Source of the DNA: Chiridota heheva | Lineage: Eukaryota > Echinodermata > Holothuroidea > Apodida > Chiridotidae | Assembly: GCA_020152595.1 (NCBI GenBank) | Contig: JAIGNY010003759.1 | Location: 762,001-826,000, forward strand | DNA: 64,000 nt | Direction of reading: 5' to 3' | Shown: in pieces, positions 25,131 through 37,940 of the stretch | Layout: the number at the start of each line of letters is the position of its first letter | Position numbering within the stretch: position 1 is the first letter of the stretch | Notes under the pieces: model-generated | The model's input: the letters and a program-made list of their open reading frames with translations, nothing else | The model's database searches: none | Told to the model about the DNA's origin: nothing | Translations under genes and position numbers: made by a program

Positions 25131-25910
25131 CATCGTGACCGCATAGGTTCCTGATGCTATCGTATCGGAACCAAAAACAATCATTGTTAATCATTGTTTA
25201 AGTGTATTAACCTAAATTATAAGAAAGGACAAAACTCTCTAGCCAAAAATACTTGATAGAGGTTGTATTAGGATTAGGAAGCTGCCTCTAAAGATTTCAA
25301 ATTATGGAACCTCAATTATATTCATCCTTTATCAGATCTTAGGGTGAGAGCCAATTTTTATTTCTAAGATAAAAAACAAAAAAACAAATTAGGTTTGTTT
25401 ATAATACAATGTGTTGCACCCTTCCTGCCTTCTAAAAATTCCCAGTGATTTATATCAACTGTAGATTAAAATGGGCTTCTGCAATTGATTTTCACGCTTT
25501 CTTCTAATTACTTCATTATCAATTTTACAGTATGTGCATTTCACAAAACATTTCCAAATGTCACTTTACAAGAACAAACACAAATGACAATATAGGGCGG
25601 GATAAGTTATTTATGGTTTTCATTCTTTCAAGTCTGTGATTCATGCCCTTTAAAGACAGATTAGTTTGGTGGTTGAACTCAACCCTACCAAAAATGCAGG
25701 TGAAAAAGTGGGGTCCGATAGATAAGAGGGGTTTTCAGCACTGAGCCCCTCCCTCCCACCTTCTTGGATACAGGCTTGTGATTGCAAAGAGGATTAGTTG
25801 ACAAACACTAATACAAGGCCAGCAACAAAACAAGCAAGTTTAGAGGATGCCTCTGTATGATGATATGGGAGAAATGTATTAGCTGTTTGATCAAGACACT
25901 CTTGAAGGAT

Positions 25911-26305
25911 TAAAGCCGTTACACACCAAACGCGACCAGCGAACAATTTTTTAAACAAAATTGAATAAAACAAATGAAAAGAAACATTTTGACCTCTTGT
26001 TTTCAGAGAAGTATTCTCATCGCATGGCTATTCAGACAATGACTGAAAATTAATTGAAAGGGCCTTTCAATGCCCATTAAAGCAAACTTTGCATCGCGAC
26101 AGAAAATCGCACCCCACTAAAGTAAATTTCTCCACAGTTTGAACAAAAAAGCATTTCTAACAAATTTTCCAGTATCATCAGAAAGCCTCAATTGTAAACT
26201 TTATCGTGTGTAAGCAAAAAGTCGAAGCATCTTATAATATTTGTTTCCTGTATGATTATCTAACAAATCGCTCGCCGCTTCGCGTTCGGTGTGTTACAGC
26301 CTTTA
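25911..26305. mobile_element. MITE family B, copy 1
   Basis: About 395 bp with imperfect inverted ends: AAAGCCGTTACACACCAAAC on the left and GTGTGTTACAGCCTTT on the right. The flanking TA suggests a TA duplication, as in Tc1/mariner-like elements. Most of its length is closely similar to 27490-27879. Its right end directly abuts a family A element. Confidence 0.8.
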
Positions 26306-26817
26306 TAGCTCAGGGGTGTAGCAAGTCTATCTTATATGAAAGAGGAATTCAAACGAAACAAAATGGTGAAGAAACCATTCAAAAATCTCACTCTGTTAGG
26401 GAGATATTTGGGTTTACAATTTGGTATCATTTGTGTAGAAACGACTGAAATCAGACTAGTTGTGATGTCACAGCCTCAGATTCTTCAGTCTTTATTTATT
26501 CTATCCTATTCTGTCTTGTGATTTTGTAGCTTAAAACCATTGAATATGTCTGAAAAGCAGTAAAACAGAATCTAGTAAGGGTAATTATAGTTTACCACCT
26601 GAAGAACGTTTGAGGAAAAATAATTGAAATAGTAAAACAGTTCAATAAATTTTTAAAAAAAATATATTTCACAATTGTTAAGAAGGTGAGGAGGAGGGCA
26701 GGTGCCAATCATCCATAGTAGACTTATTATACCAGTCATTTTTACACAGATAAGACAAAGTTTTAAAAGTTCTCTTTCATATAAGATAAACTTGCTTAAC
26801 CACTGAACTAATCCATT
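26305..26817. mobile_element. MITE family A, copy 1
   Basis: About 510 bp with long (about 170-bp) imperfect inverted arms. The left arm carries CTTATATGAAAGAGG and ACAAAATGGTGAAGAAA. The right arm carries their reverse complements and ends in a sequence close to CTGAACTAATCC. The outermost bases on the left have diverged (GCTCAGGGGTGTAGCAAG). No coding capacity. Confidence 0.8.
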
Positions 26818-27489
26818 AAAAATATATTTTTATTTGCAGTAACCTGATCAGCCCTACAAAATTGCCCTACTACTGGATCAACAAATGTAAATATGACATA
26901 TGACAATGTGGTGTGTGAAAGATATACAAATTTTTATGTTTTTTTTTGGCATATATCTTCCTACCCATATTTTATTTTTTTATTTCATGAAATCGACAAT
27001 CATCTAAAGATGGTGACTTGTCCTGTTAATATTGGAGAAGAATATTCAACACAGTTCAAAGCTTCTGATTGGTCAAAATATTTGCACCAATACTGACAAA
27101 CCAATGAATAACCATGTTTGAATAAGATACACTTTCAAAATGACTCCACTAGAATGTATCAGATCAGGGATGTCTATAACACATAAGAATGACAGCTCCC
27201 AGAGTCTGGGCAAAAGCTTCCTTCTTTTAGTTCTGCCTTCTCTGAGGATTGCCTAAGACGAAGTTGTCTTCTGCAAACAAGATTTAAAGTTTCAGGTTCC
27301 TACTTTATTTAACACAGCAGAAGTAAGATCAACTTTGCAACTAGCAAAAAATACATAAGAGAGGTGTACTAATTAAGTCATTGGATTCCTCTTAATGTCG
27401 CAGTGTTTACAATGCAGCAAGTGAGTTCAACAATTTGTGCAAAAGCAAGCATTAAAAGATCACAGTGTTAGTGTAAGTAAAGTGGACAA

Positions 27490-27879
27490 TAAAGGCTGTT
27501 ACACACCGAACGCGACTGGCGAGCAATTTTTATACAAAAATAAATAAAACAAAGGAAAAGAAACAATTTGACCTCTTGTTTTCAAAGAAGCATCGTCACC
27601 GCATAGCTATTTAGATGATAACTGAAAATTGATTGAAAGGGCCTTTTTACGCCCATTAAAGCAAAATTTGCATCGTGACAGAAAATCGCGCCCCACTAAA
27701 GCAAATTTTTCCACAATTTGAATTAAAAAAGGATTTCTACCCAATTTTTTAGTATCATAAAAAATCCTTAATTGTAAACTTCATCGTGTGTAAGCAAAAA
27801 GTCAAAGCATCTTATAATATTTGTTTTCTGTATGATTATCTAAAAAATCGTTCGTCGCGTTGGGTGTGTTACGGCTTTA
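27490..27879. mobile_element. MITE family B, copy 2
   Basis: Same element as 25911-26305, flanked by TA on both sides. Its ends are AAAGGCTGTTACACACCG and GGGTGTGTTACGGCTTT. No open frame; probably mobilised by a TA-targeting transposase elsewhere. Confidence 0.8.
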
Positions 27880-27899
27880 AGTGTCGTGGCAGAACCTAA

Positions 27900-30090
27900 A
27901 GAAACAGACAGAACTCGACCAAACAAGGAAGTAAATAACTTAAATTGCATATAAACTGCTCCCAAATAACTGACATTAGCAAATATTTAATAAAAAAAAA
28001 TATATGATAATAGTGATAATTAGAATACAACATCTCCTTACAAGAGTACATGCTATACATGTTCTGTGCCAGTTTTTACTTTGGATTATTTTGTTTCTGC
28101 CACTGTACACTGTCAATAATATAAGTCACCATCTTCTACATGTCATTATTTTTACTTCCTTATTGCAAATGAAAATGAAAATCTAAGAATCTTGTAAACT
28201 GCAAGGAGAGTATACGTAAATGATCCAAGTTTCTCCGTTAGTTATCCAAGCCATATCTGGATGAGATATCAGCTTCGATTTTTTTGCCCAGAATGTGCCA
28301 AAAAATTTGACATTTGACGAATTGTTTTAATCACTCGGACTGAGCAGCTTGGCATTTTAACAGCAAGCTCTATGAAAGTATCAAAGTATTAAAAGATTAA
28401 ACAATTCCTTGCGAGCAATTTTCACCAAAAACACTCTGGTTAATCATTTCACAATCAAAAGTAGATCGTATTACCAAATAACGAGTTACTCTATCACAAA
28501 CTTAGATTGATTTTTAGGTTTTTTATAAACATTTACTTTAATTTTATGGGTGCATTTTGAAACTATAATTGCAAGAAAGCATTCCAAAACCTATATTTAT
28601 CAATACACATACTCAGTACAACCAGATAAGAAACGGCAATTTGTTTTTTGAAAACTGTGAATTGATATCTTCAAGGATTACAGTAGTTCAGGTATATTTT
28701 TAACGACAGATGGAGACAGATAAAGAAAAGCGAAGACGAAAGACATCACCTCATATCATGTTCAGTTAAGGAAATCTTGAATTTTTCAGTTGTAACAAAT
28801 AAGTATGAAAATGACTTGAAAAGTCGAAGGTTAGCACTTCTCATCCCCACTAAATTATTATCAATTTTTGATGAATTTTTTATTACTTGAATTTCTTTTC
28901 TCAAATTTCCTCAGGTGATACCTCGTACTCTACTAGATTCTAAAAAAGCAAGTCTCATTATTTGTTCAAAATTGATACCTGTTTTGAATGTTTAAGTATT
29001 AATGAACAAATATGTGATCTCTCTGATTATGTAAATCTGTTTTTTTTTAATCATTAGCCACAATTTCCAGATTTCTTCCAAATGTTCCTTCTTATTCAAA
29101 TTTATGCTCTCATCTATTTAGTATCTACATCGTCATTTTATATACGGGCCTCATGAAAGATTATCCAAGTGCTAAACAAAGTCACCCCATATGAATGTTA
29201 ATTAATTAAATATAGACCTTATGATAATTGTACTGCTACTGATTCAAGCTAATCAATTTTTTTAACTTTGATAAATCTCCAGGCTCATTCATCCTCCGCA
29301 ACACAATCTTAAAAACACAAATATTTCATTGCTACAAGCGTACTTTTGACAATACAAACGCTGCTGCATCGCAATGACCGATCTGCTGTGTAATATCTCA
29401 AAGCTTCTGAGTAATGGCAATCTATTTTGGGTGGAAACATGACTTAATTTGCTGCAACCAAAAGAGTGACGATTTTTTTGACAAAAGTGAATCTTTCCTG
29501 CTATGTGCCTCATGGTATGCTTGAAATATAAGTTTCTTTTGGCAGTAATTTCAAATTGTGTTTTGTTGCCACTTTAAATTCAGATTTTGCCAAAATTAAA
29601 GAATCTAAATATTTTAAAATGTTATATAAAATCATTAATTGATGTCAAGCCAGACTAATTTCCATGCCAAATAAAAAATTAGAACTGATCCGGTTTCTGT
29701 GATCAAATACATCCTACTAAGTACATATACTGGAATTATTGGACTGAATTTCTAAAAGAACAAAAAAGAAATAATATTAATTATAAGTGGCCAAACTTCT
29801 TTATTAAAAAATTATTTTGCTCACATTTGACTTATTTTGGAAAATTTTGCATAATTTCCATAATATTTTAGTATGTTTAATTTCCAAACTTGCACAAAAT
29901 TATGTTGCTGACCCTTTTTCCTTGTGGATTCTGTGTGTGTGTGTGTGTAAGGGGGAGATTGATAATTCCTGATTTCTCAGAATTACAGTATTGCAGCAGT
30001 TCTATTACTATTATTTAATATAAAAAAAAAGAGAACCAATGAATACAAAAGACTGAGAAGGATATTCATTTGGAGGTATTTTTGAATGAA
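27900..30090. other. No gene recognised
   Basis: AT-rich sequence with a (GT)n near 29935 and no exon-like segments I would defend. Confidence 0.45.
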
Positions 30091-30096
30091 TAACTC

Positions 30097-30556
30097 AGTT
30101 TGTTTAAGCATGCCATCTATTAGGCATGAAATTCATGTCATTTACAAAGAATAAGGGATCCTATTATCTTGACAAAACATCTGACATAATTTGAAAAATG
30201 AAAAAGTGACAGAAATGAGAAAAATATCTCTTCATTGCAGAATTGAAACTCACAGATTTCTATATTTAGTGTCTTTATATGTAAAATGGAACTACAGTTT
30301 TCATATGAAACATATCCATATATAAAAGTTTGTTTAAGCATGCCATCTATTAGGCATGAAATTCATGTCATTTACAAAGAATAAGGGATCCTATTATCTT
30401 GACAAAACATCTGACATAATTTGAAAAATGAAAAAGTGACAGAAATGAGAAAAATATCTCTTCATTGCAGAATTGAAACTCACAGATTTCTATATTTAGT
30501 GTCTTTATATGTAAAATGGAACTACAGTTTTCATATGAAACATATCCATATATAAA
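30097..30556. repeat. Exact 230-bp tandem duplication
   Basis: Two head-to-tail copies, 30097-30326 and 30327-30556, beginning AGTTTGTTTAAGCATGCC and ending CATATCCATATATAAA. I found no difference between them. The unit is non-coding. Confidence 0.95.
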
Positions 30557-30906
30557 ACAAAAGCTTACTTCCAGTCAAAGTTTATGGGTTTTATGCAATC
30601 CAGCAGACTCCAAGATATAAACAAATTTGCAGCTACCATGAAAATAAATATATTACAATCTAAAGAAGAGCCCATGGTAGTATCCTTCTTGGACAGGAAA
30701 TATGATTTACATTTTTGAAAGAATCTTGTTTCAATTGAAAGTGAAAGATTAAAAGTGTTAATTTTATAATAAACATATGCAATTAATCCACTTGGCAGAA
30801 TTACATATGAAGGTATCGGATATCAGGAATAAAGGTCGAGGGACAGCTGAAAAGGTTTGCTTTATTTCACATTAAAAGAGAATAAAACTCGGGAGTGGAT
30901 TAGTAT

Positions 30907-31391
30907 TTAAAGGATTAGTTCAGTGGTCAAGCATGTCATCTTATATGAAAGAGGACTTCACAAAATGGTTTCTGTAGAAATGACTAAAATCAGACTACTT
31001 GTGATGTCAAAGCCTCAGATTCCTCAAAGTCTTTATATATTTTAAAGAAAGTTTATTGAATTTTTAAAGTATTTAAATTATTCTTCCTCAAACTTTCTTC
31101 AGGTGGTATATTATAAATAACATTCCTAGATTCAGCTTACTACTTTTTTAACATATCCCATGGTTTTTAAGCGACGAAATATAATAAAATACATCAAGAC
31201 TTTGAGGAATATGAGGCTATGACATCACAACTAGTCTGATTTCAGTCGTTTCTACACAGATACCAAAGTTTAAACTTGAATATCTTCTTAATGGAATAAG
31301 ATTTTGCAATGCTTTCTTCACCATTTTGTTTCTTTTGAAGTCCTCTTTCATATAAGATGGGACTTGCTTGACCACTAAACTAATCCTTTAA
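30907..31391. mobile_element. MITE family A, copy 2 with intact TTAA ends
   Basis: TTAA at 30907-30910 is followed by AGGATTAGTTCAGTGG. The far end reads CTAATCCT followed by TTAA at 31388-31391. The long inverted arms match the other family A copies. This is the copy that best defines the family termini and its TTAA target duplication. Confidence 0.85.
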
Positions 31392-31674
31392 TTTTAAAAA
31401 CAGCATATTCATACCACCTATGAATTATTACATGAAAAGGGGAATGTCATATACCTTTTGTAAAACCTTTGTCAATTCCTATCATTTTGATATTATACAA
31501 CCTTTAGAAACCTTTTAGAAACCTTTAGTCTATGACGTGGAAACCAGAGGGGAGAAGAAAAGTTGGTCATCCTAGAACGACCTGAAGAAGGAAAGTCGAG
31601 AAAGAGAGGAAAGTGATGGGATGGAGCTCATGGACAGAAGCCAGACAAGTTGCAAATAACAAAGTCCAGTGGAG

Positions 31675-32725
31675 AGAGTGCACTGCAGCCTTATGGGCCA
31701 GGAGGCCTAAAGAGACTAGGTGAGGTGAGGTGAGGTATGTTGGTGAGTGCACTGCAGTCTTATGGGCCAGGAGGCCTGAAAAGACTAGGGGAGGTGAGGT
31801 ATGGTGGTGAGCGACTGCAGCCTTATGGGCCAGGAGGCCTGAAGAAACTAAGTGAGGTAAGGTGAGGTATGGTGGTGAGTGCACTGCAGCCTTATGGGCC
31901 AGGAGGCCTGAAAAGACTAGGTGAGTTGAGGTGAGGTGAGGTGAGGTATGGTTATGGTAGTGAGTGCACTGCAGCCTTATGGGCCAAGAGGCCTGAAGAG
32001 ACTAGGTGAGGTGAGGTATGGTTATGGTGGTGAGTGCACTGTAGCCTTATGGACCAGGAGGCCTGAAGAGACTAGGTGAGGTATGGTGGTGAGTGTACTG
32101 CAGCCTTATGGGCCAGGAGGCCTGAAAAGACTAGGTGAGGTGAGGTATGGTATTGAGTGCACTGCAGCTTTATGGGCCAGGAGGCCTGAAGAGACTAGGT
32201 GAGGTGAGGTATGGTGGTGGGTGCATTGCAGCCTTATGGGCTAGGAGGCCTGAAGAGACTAGGTGAGGTGAGGTATGGTAGTGAATGCACAGCAACCTTA
32301 TGGGCCAGGAGGCCCGAAGAGACTAGGTGAGGTGAGGTATGGTGGTGAGTGCATTGCAGCCTTATGGGCCAGGAGGCCTAGAGAGACTAGGTGAGGTGAG
32401 ATGAGGTATGGTGGTGAGTGCACTGCAGCCCTATTGGCCAGGAGGCCTGAAGAGACTAGGTGAGGTGAGGTATAGTGGTTAGTGCACTGCAGCCTTATGG
32501 GCCAGGAGGCCTGAAGAGACTAGGTGAGGTGAGGTATGGTGGTGGGTGCATTGCAGCCTTATGGGCCAGGAGGCCTGAAGAGACTAGGTGAGGTGAGGTA
32601 TGGTAGTGAATGCACAGCAGCCTTATGGGCCAGGAGGCCTGAAGAGACTTGGTGAGGTGAGGTAAGGTATGGTGGTTAGTGCATTGCAGCCTTATGGGCC
32701 AGGAGGCCTGAAGAGACTAGGTGAG
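31675..32725. repeat. 64-bp minisatellite
   Basis: About sixteen units containing GCACTGCAGCCTTATGGGCC, AGGAGGCCTGAAGAGACTAG and a run of GTGAG/GTATG words. The unit length varies because GAGGT is itself reiterated one to four times. It is much richer in G than its flanks. The minus-strand open frame at 31567-31884 is a product of the repeat. Confidence 0.95.
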
Positions 32726-32842
32726 TCATGAACATTTGCTTATATTGTATACCCCAAATAGAATATCAATCTGTGGCATGCACTAATGATAAAATAAACC
32801 CTTTAGGGCTCACCCTATACTCAAGCCATAAGGGCAATACCA

Positions 32843-33372
32843 TATCATTAGACCATATTGGAGAAAATTGAATTTGAGAATTTCCTGAAACCTCCAGAAA
32901 TGAATTAACTTTTTACATCTAACCCCCTCTTCAAATTTTTTTTTCTTTTTTAAATGATCTCAACCCCAGAAAAATGCTGGCAATAATTTGCAATTTGCAT
33001 CCATGTTCAGTAACTTGTTTTTTTAACATTCTATTTTATCGCTTAAAATCACATAAAATTTAAGGTACAGGAAATAATTATTAATATTAAAATATATTTT
33101 GTACTTTGATAGTAAATGATTTTCAAGTAATTTTTACATTTAAAATGTCAAAAATGTACAAACCAAGTTATTGAAATTGAACAATGTTCCCCCTCTCCCT
33201 TCTCCCCTGCCTTTTTCAGGAGTTCCGATCAATTATTTGAAAATTTGAAGATGGGCTTAAATGTAAAAAGGAATACTCTTTTCCATTCTGGGGATCTCAT
33301 TAAATTTTTGATGATTCATTTTGCTAGAAATTGTAAAATAAAACTTAATTTCTCCCATATGGTCTAATGATA
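32843..33372. mobile_element. MITE with TA target duplication
   Basis: Inverted ends TCATTAGACCATAT and its reverse complement are flanked by TA (32843-32844 and 33371-33372). The element is about 530 bp and AT-rich, with no open frame of note. It is compatible with a Tc1/mariner-type non-autonomous element. Confidence 0.75.
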
Positions 33373-33571
33373 AGTGTCCCTACGGGTTGGGTTTCGGGTG
33401 GGACCTATAGCATACCAGATTCACATAATTCATTGTGGGCCCCTTATAGTCTCAAATTACTCCTGCAAAATGAGACCAAGGCTAACATGTCAGTAGATGC
33501 TGAACAGGATCCTAGAGGTTTATTAGAAATTAAACAAATAAGTTCAATGACTCTAAGTGGTTCATTTACAG

Positions 33572-33682
33572 TTCTCTCTTTACATCATGGTTGAAGAATC
33601 TTTTCTTCCCTCTGCTGTTTATAAAGCTTTTAAGCCTTATGCCATTAGAAAAAGCCCTGATAAGAGGAGCAGGAAAGACCAG
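33572..33682 (+). CDS. Possible exon of unknown gene, low confidence
   Basis: A plus-strand 111-nt block lies between an acceptor-like TTCATTTACAG and a weak donor CAG|GTCAAA. It is open for exactly 37 codons, phase 0 at both ends. It reads FSLYIMVEESFLPSAVYKAF then KPYAIRKSPDKRSRKDQ, a plausible basic peptide. The MITE family A copy 3 begins within a few bases of the putative donor and may have damaged it. I do not recognise the sequence, and a chance open frame is possible. Confidence 0.28.
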
Positions 33683-33684
33683 GT

Positions 33685-34264
33685 CAAAGGATTAGTTCAG
33701 TGGTCAAGCAAGTCCATTTTATAAGAAAGAGGACGTCAAAAGAAACAAAATGGTGAAAAAAGCATTCAAAAATCTTATTCCGTTAAGGAAATATTCAAGT
33801 TTAAAGTTTGGTATCATTTGTGTAAAAATGACCAAATTCAGACTAGTTGTGACATCACAGCCTCAGAATCCTCAAAGTCTTTATGTGTTTTATAATTTTG
33901 TGGCTTAAAAACCATGGGATATGTCAGGAAAGTGGTAGTAAAATAGTAGAAACAGAATCTTGTAAGGGTAATCTTAATTTGCCACCTAATGAAAGTTCGG
34001 GACAAAATCAATCTAATAGTAATAAAGTTGATTAATTTTCTTTAAAATACATTAACAATTGTTAAGAATGTGAGGATGAGTGTGCCAAACTTCCATAGTA
34101 GACTCTCTACACCAGCCATTTCACATAGATAAGACAAAGCTTTAAGCTTGAATATCTCATTAACATAATAAGATATTAAAGTAGTTTCTTCACCATTTTG
34201 TTTCTTTTAAAGTCCTCTGTCAAGTACATTAAGATGGACATGCTTGACCACTGAACTAATTCTT
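33685..34264. mobile_element. MITE family A, copy 3
   Basis: Long inverted arms as in the other copies, with AGGATTAGTTCAGTGGTCAA on the left and GCTTGACCACTGAACTAATT on the right. The flanking tetranucleotides are TCAA and TCGA rather than TTAA, so the ends have drifted or the insertion site was atypical. Confidence 0.8.
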
Positions 34265-34269
34265 CGAGT

Positions 34270-37200
34270 GAGGGTGACAGAGCCCTGCAAATATTTGGTT
34301 TGTTGGTAAGGGATATTTTGGGCCAGTTGTAAATAGTTTCTAATTTCATTTTAAAATTATGAATTTCCCTGGAACGGGTTTGGGAAGTTTGCAAGGTTTT
34401 CCAATCTTGTTATACAGGTGTTTATTGGTAGCGTAATAAAGTAGTGAGCTTGAATTAATAAGCTCGTCATTTGCTCACAGCGATGTCACAATTGCAATTT
34501 TGAAGGAGACATAAAGTCTGGCCTTTTGTTGATTTAATATGATAGAAATGATAATCATAAGTCCTCTGAAGAAATTTCACATCATACAAAACAATTTAGC
34601 ATACATTTTTTCATTTATCAAAACATTAATTCTGTCAATTTAAACTTACATGGAGCAACCGTTTTGTTCCTACCCCTTTAAAAAAAGATGTCATACACCC
34701 AGTACAGATTAGAATATTTATGTATTTCTTTAAAACTTATTTCAAATTGTCTACCTTCTAAGAAATCATTTTTCCTTTAAATGGGTCTATGAATTTGTAT
34801 ATGATGTTAATGTTTCAAGTGCTTAGAACTTCATGTCAAAGTATTTTGGAAAGAAAATTTCTCAGAGAATTCTAAAGAAAAATATTAAGTGTGCTAGCTC
34901 ATAGGGCAAATTGTGTTATCATTGGCATGGTTTCAACTAGTCAGATAACATATGACTGTGTACTGTAGCCATATGTATCGGCTGTACACAGTCAGAAGTC
35001 GTTGTGCAAATTATAACGTGGAAAACGTTTGCATTGCTCATCATAATAGCGTAACCGAATATTGACGACGCACGGCTTAAAAAAAGCCTTTCTGCAACGA
35101 AGTTGTGGCTGTTGCCTTTTGTAATTGTAAGTTAAAAAATTTGTCCTACTATGTAAAAATAGCATGAACATACTCAAAAAGACCTAATCTTAATTGGCAC
35201 CTACGTTTTAAACCTCAATGGCTGTTGTAAATTGGTTAAAATAAGAAATTATTTCACTGATCCTTCTCCGCGATGGTTCACTGTACAAAGTGTTGAAGTG
35301 TCTGTACCTAATTAATTGAAAACACTGCGAACATCCAAGCGTCAAAAAAATCCGCGGGCGAACACCACTAAATCGAACAACTAGCATGCGTACCAATAAT
35401 AACAAAACTTGGATGTTGAAAGCATGATCGAGATCTGACAACAATACGTAACATATACCACATGGTCAATGTATACGAGAATAGTAACATTATCAGTCAC
35501 CGTTGTTCATGTACACAGGCGGGATTTGAGAGGAAAATTGAAGGGAAAGCCAACCCCCCTCCCACACACACAGTTCCCAAATTTGTACCTTTTGCAAGAT
35601 TATTTTTTGCATTTAAGCGTGATTTTGTCTCCCCAAACTTTTGATTTTGCCCCACTTTCGATAGGAAAATTCCGCCCAGTTTTCATGTTGGTATGCATCA
35701 TGAGGCTGAATTGATCCGGGGTAAGGAGTATGGCAATTACTGAGCCAAAATATATGATTTTTGTTTGAACGAAATATTTTGTTACAGGTCTACAATTCAA
35801 TTGACAAAAAAGTTATCTTTTTTTTTAAATGAATGAAAATCCCCCCACGCCACCCAGTAGATAGAATTTCTGAGCCCAAGCAGTATTCATTTTGAAAAGG
35901 CACTTTTGTAATATTTGTTTAATTAAAAGTATCTGCCACAAATTCTCCAACCGTTGACAGTAATTGAGGTGAACTTTTCATTTTCAAAAGGGGCACTTTA
36001 TTCATTTTCGTGTGGGGCACTGTTCTCCTTGCCCTCCCCATTCCTACACCTATGTATTGAGCATCACAACATGGACATGATATTCATTAAAACAAATATG
36101 CAATAATTGCCTGAAGAACAATTATTGACTAAGCTAGACTTTCTTTTAGTTGTATAGGTCTAAATTCTTTTCCTAAATATTTGTTTACCGTTTTGTCACA
36201 TCTACTTTATTTCGCTTAAATGATATTTTACTGCATATCAAACATGCTCCACCATCATAATATGTGATATAAAATTTTTCTCGTGCTGGTGACTTGTTGT
36301 CTCTCGAGGAAGATTGTAAGTGTGAATATCTGAAAACTAACACTTGCCAGCATAATCTGGCCAGAGCTGTGCGTTACTTTTGTACACTCGTTGTCAAGGT
36401 CAACGATTAGCTCCAAAAATCATTCAAATTCATTCATTTTTGTTGTATATAAGGAGAAAAAAATGTATTTAGTAAGTTTACAATATTATTGTCATCAAAT
36501 TGGAAGCTCATCAGTACTGTTTTCAATGATATTGGCATCATAATTTGTAAAAGTGTTGGTCGTATGATAGTTCAAAATAAAAATCCCAATGGAAGTTTGT
36601 GTTAGATTGTCTTACTCAGTATTGCAAGTAGTGTGTAGCATGTAGGGCATACTGGGTGAGATGTTTATCTCACTAGGTTTCAACATAACATTAGATAAAA
36701 CTGCAGCATCTATGTTACAACTTCAAAGATTTAATGATGGGGTTTTTGGTAGTTGGTTTATTTTGTAATCCTCTATCATAATATATCAAGCTAGATTATA
36801 TGACTTTATGACCCCTTTAATGACCTCACAGAACATATAAAACCTCTTCGGAGACTAACCATGTCATAGTAAACAGGGGTAAGCTTCCCATGTACAAGTA
36901 ATGACAGTTACTGCATATATTGACTCACATCAAGCTTGTACGAGCTCTTCTGTGAACCTAAAAGCAAGCTTAAATTCTTGTGAGGGGTGATGCTGTGGAT
37001 CTCAAAAAGAAAGTACTGCAAATTAACAGAAAGATGACATTCAGTAAGAGATAGATGGGGTAGGCGGGGATGGGCTTAGGCTCAGTTTCTTACTTTTGAA
37101 GGCGACGACGTTAATGAGGAAATAAAAGAAGCAAGGGGTGAAACAAGTTTCATTTGTTATTATAAACTAAAAGTCTCTTCAGAGCATGTTCAGGTGAATG

Positions 37201-37780
37201 CACAAGGAATAAAATTGTTAAAAAGCTTTACGTTCGAGGAATAAGTGTGTTACCAGGGAGGAAAAACATCATTTAGTGTCGTATTTCATATCTTCACAGA
37301 GCAAATTATGTAGCAAAAGTGGGTAAAAAATAAATTAAAAACTTTAAAAATAGCACAGATAAACAGTTGTTTTATCATAGCTTATACATGTAAGTCACTA
37401 AATTATGAATTGTTATGTTAAAAACACAAAACACCACAAATTAAGGGAAATGAATGCAGAAATTTGAAAAAATCTAAAAGTCATCAATTTTACAAATATC
37501 AAACAAATCTTAAAAAGTTGATCAGCCATTAGTTTTGAAACAAAATAAGCTTCTACAAAATTTCAAGAAAGCTCTTTTTTAGAATTTACAGTTACACACA
37601 AATAAGCATAAATTTGTAAGGTGTTGTAAAGTGGTCAGGTCATATATCTTTGCAACAAAGAGCTGTGAAGGATGTATCATGAAGGAATTTTTTGGTACTG
37701 TCCATGAATATGATTAACAATCAACAAGTATGACATCATTAACAGATACTGAATATTCATAACTGACAATGAACCATGTG
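34270..37780. other. No gene recognised; intron of the proline-rich gene or 3' sequence
   Basis: Mostly AT-rich. 34980-35460 has more CpG than its surroundings, without identifiable promoter motifs. 35830-36055 is a dispersed repeat listed separately. The next minus-strand exon after 37787 was not identified here. Confidence 0.4.
35830..36055. repeat. Dispersed repeat related to 50240-50510
   Basis: Shares AGATAGAAT-TGAGCCCA and GACAGTAATTGAGG-GCACTT followed by TTTTCATTTTCAAAAGGG with the copy at 50240-50510, in the same orientation and order. Confidence 0.7.
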
Positions 37781-37786
37781 ACTTAC

Positions 37787-37940
37787 ATCTTCCAAGCAAA
37801 GATCTGTGGATGATTTGTCGTCAAGGAATTTTTCGGTGCTGTTGGTGGGACTGGATGGTGGGGTGCCTGAAGCGACACTGTTACTGTTGGAGGGCGGTGA
37901 TGATGACTTTGGTTTTGGTGCTACTGGAGGCGGTTCTTTC
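37787..37940 (-). CDS. Proline/serine-rich exon of an unrecognised gene
   Basis: A 154-nt exon with a strong acceptor TTGTTCACAG|G and a consensus donor GAAGAT|GTAAGT. One leading base completes the codon opened by the exon at 58506-58632 (AA plus G gives Lys). 51 codons then follow to a phase-0 end. The peptide begins KEPPPVAPKPKSS, a PxxPxK-type SH3-binding motif. It continues as a Ser/Pro/Asn-rich linker (SNSNSVASGTPPSSPT) and ends in the acidic segment DDKSSTDLCLED. It looks like a disordered region of a signalling or scaffold protein. The family cannot be named from this segment. Coding status is supported by splice sites, phase agreement with the upstream exon and local GC richness. Confidence 0.78.

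Noticed and set aside
31567..31884. 105-residue minus-strand frame
   Set aside because: Lies almost wholly within the 64-bp minisatellite and repeats its unit.
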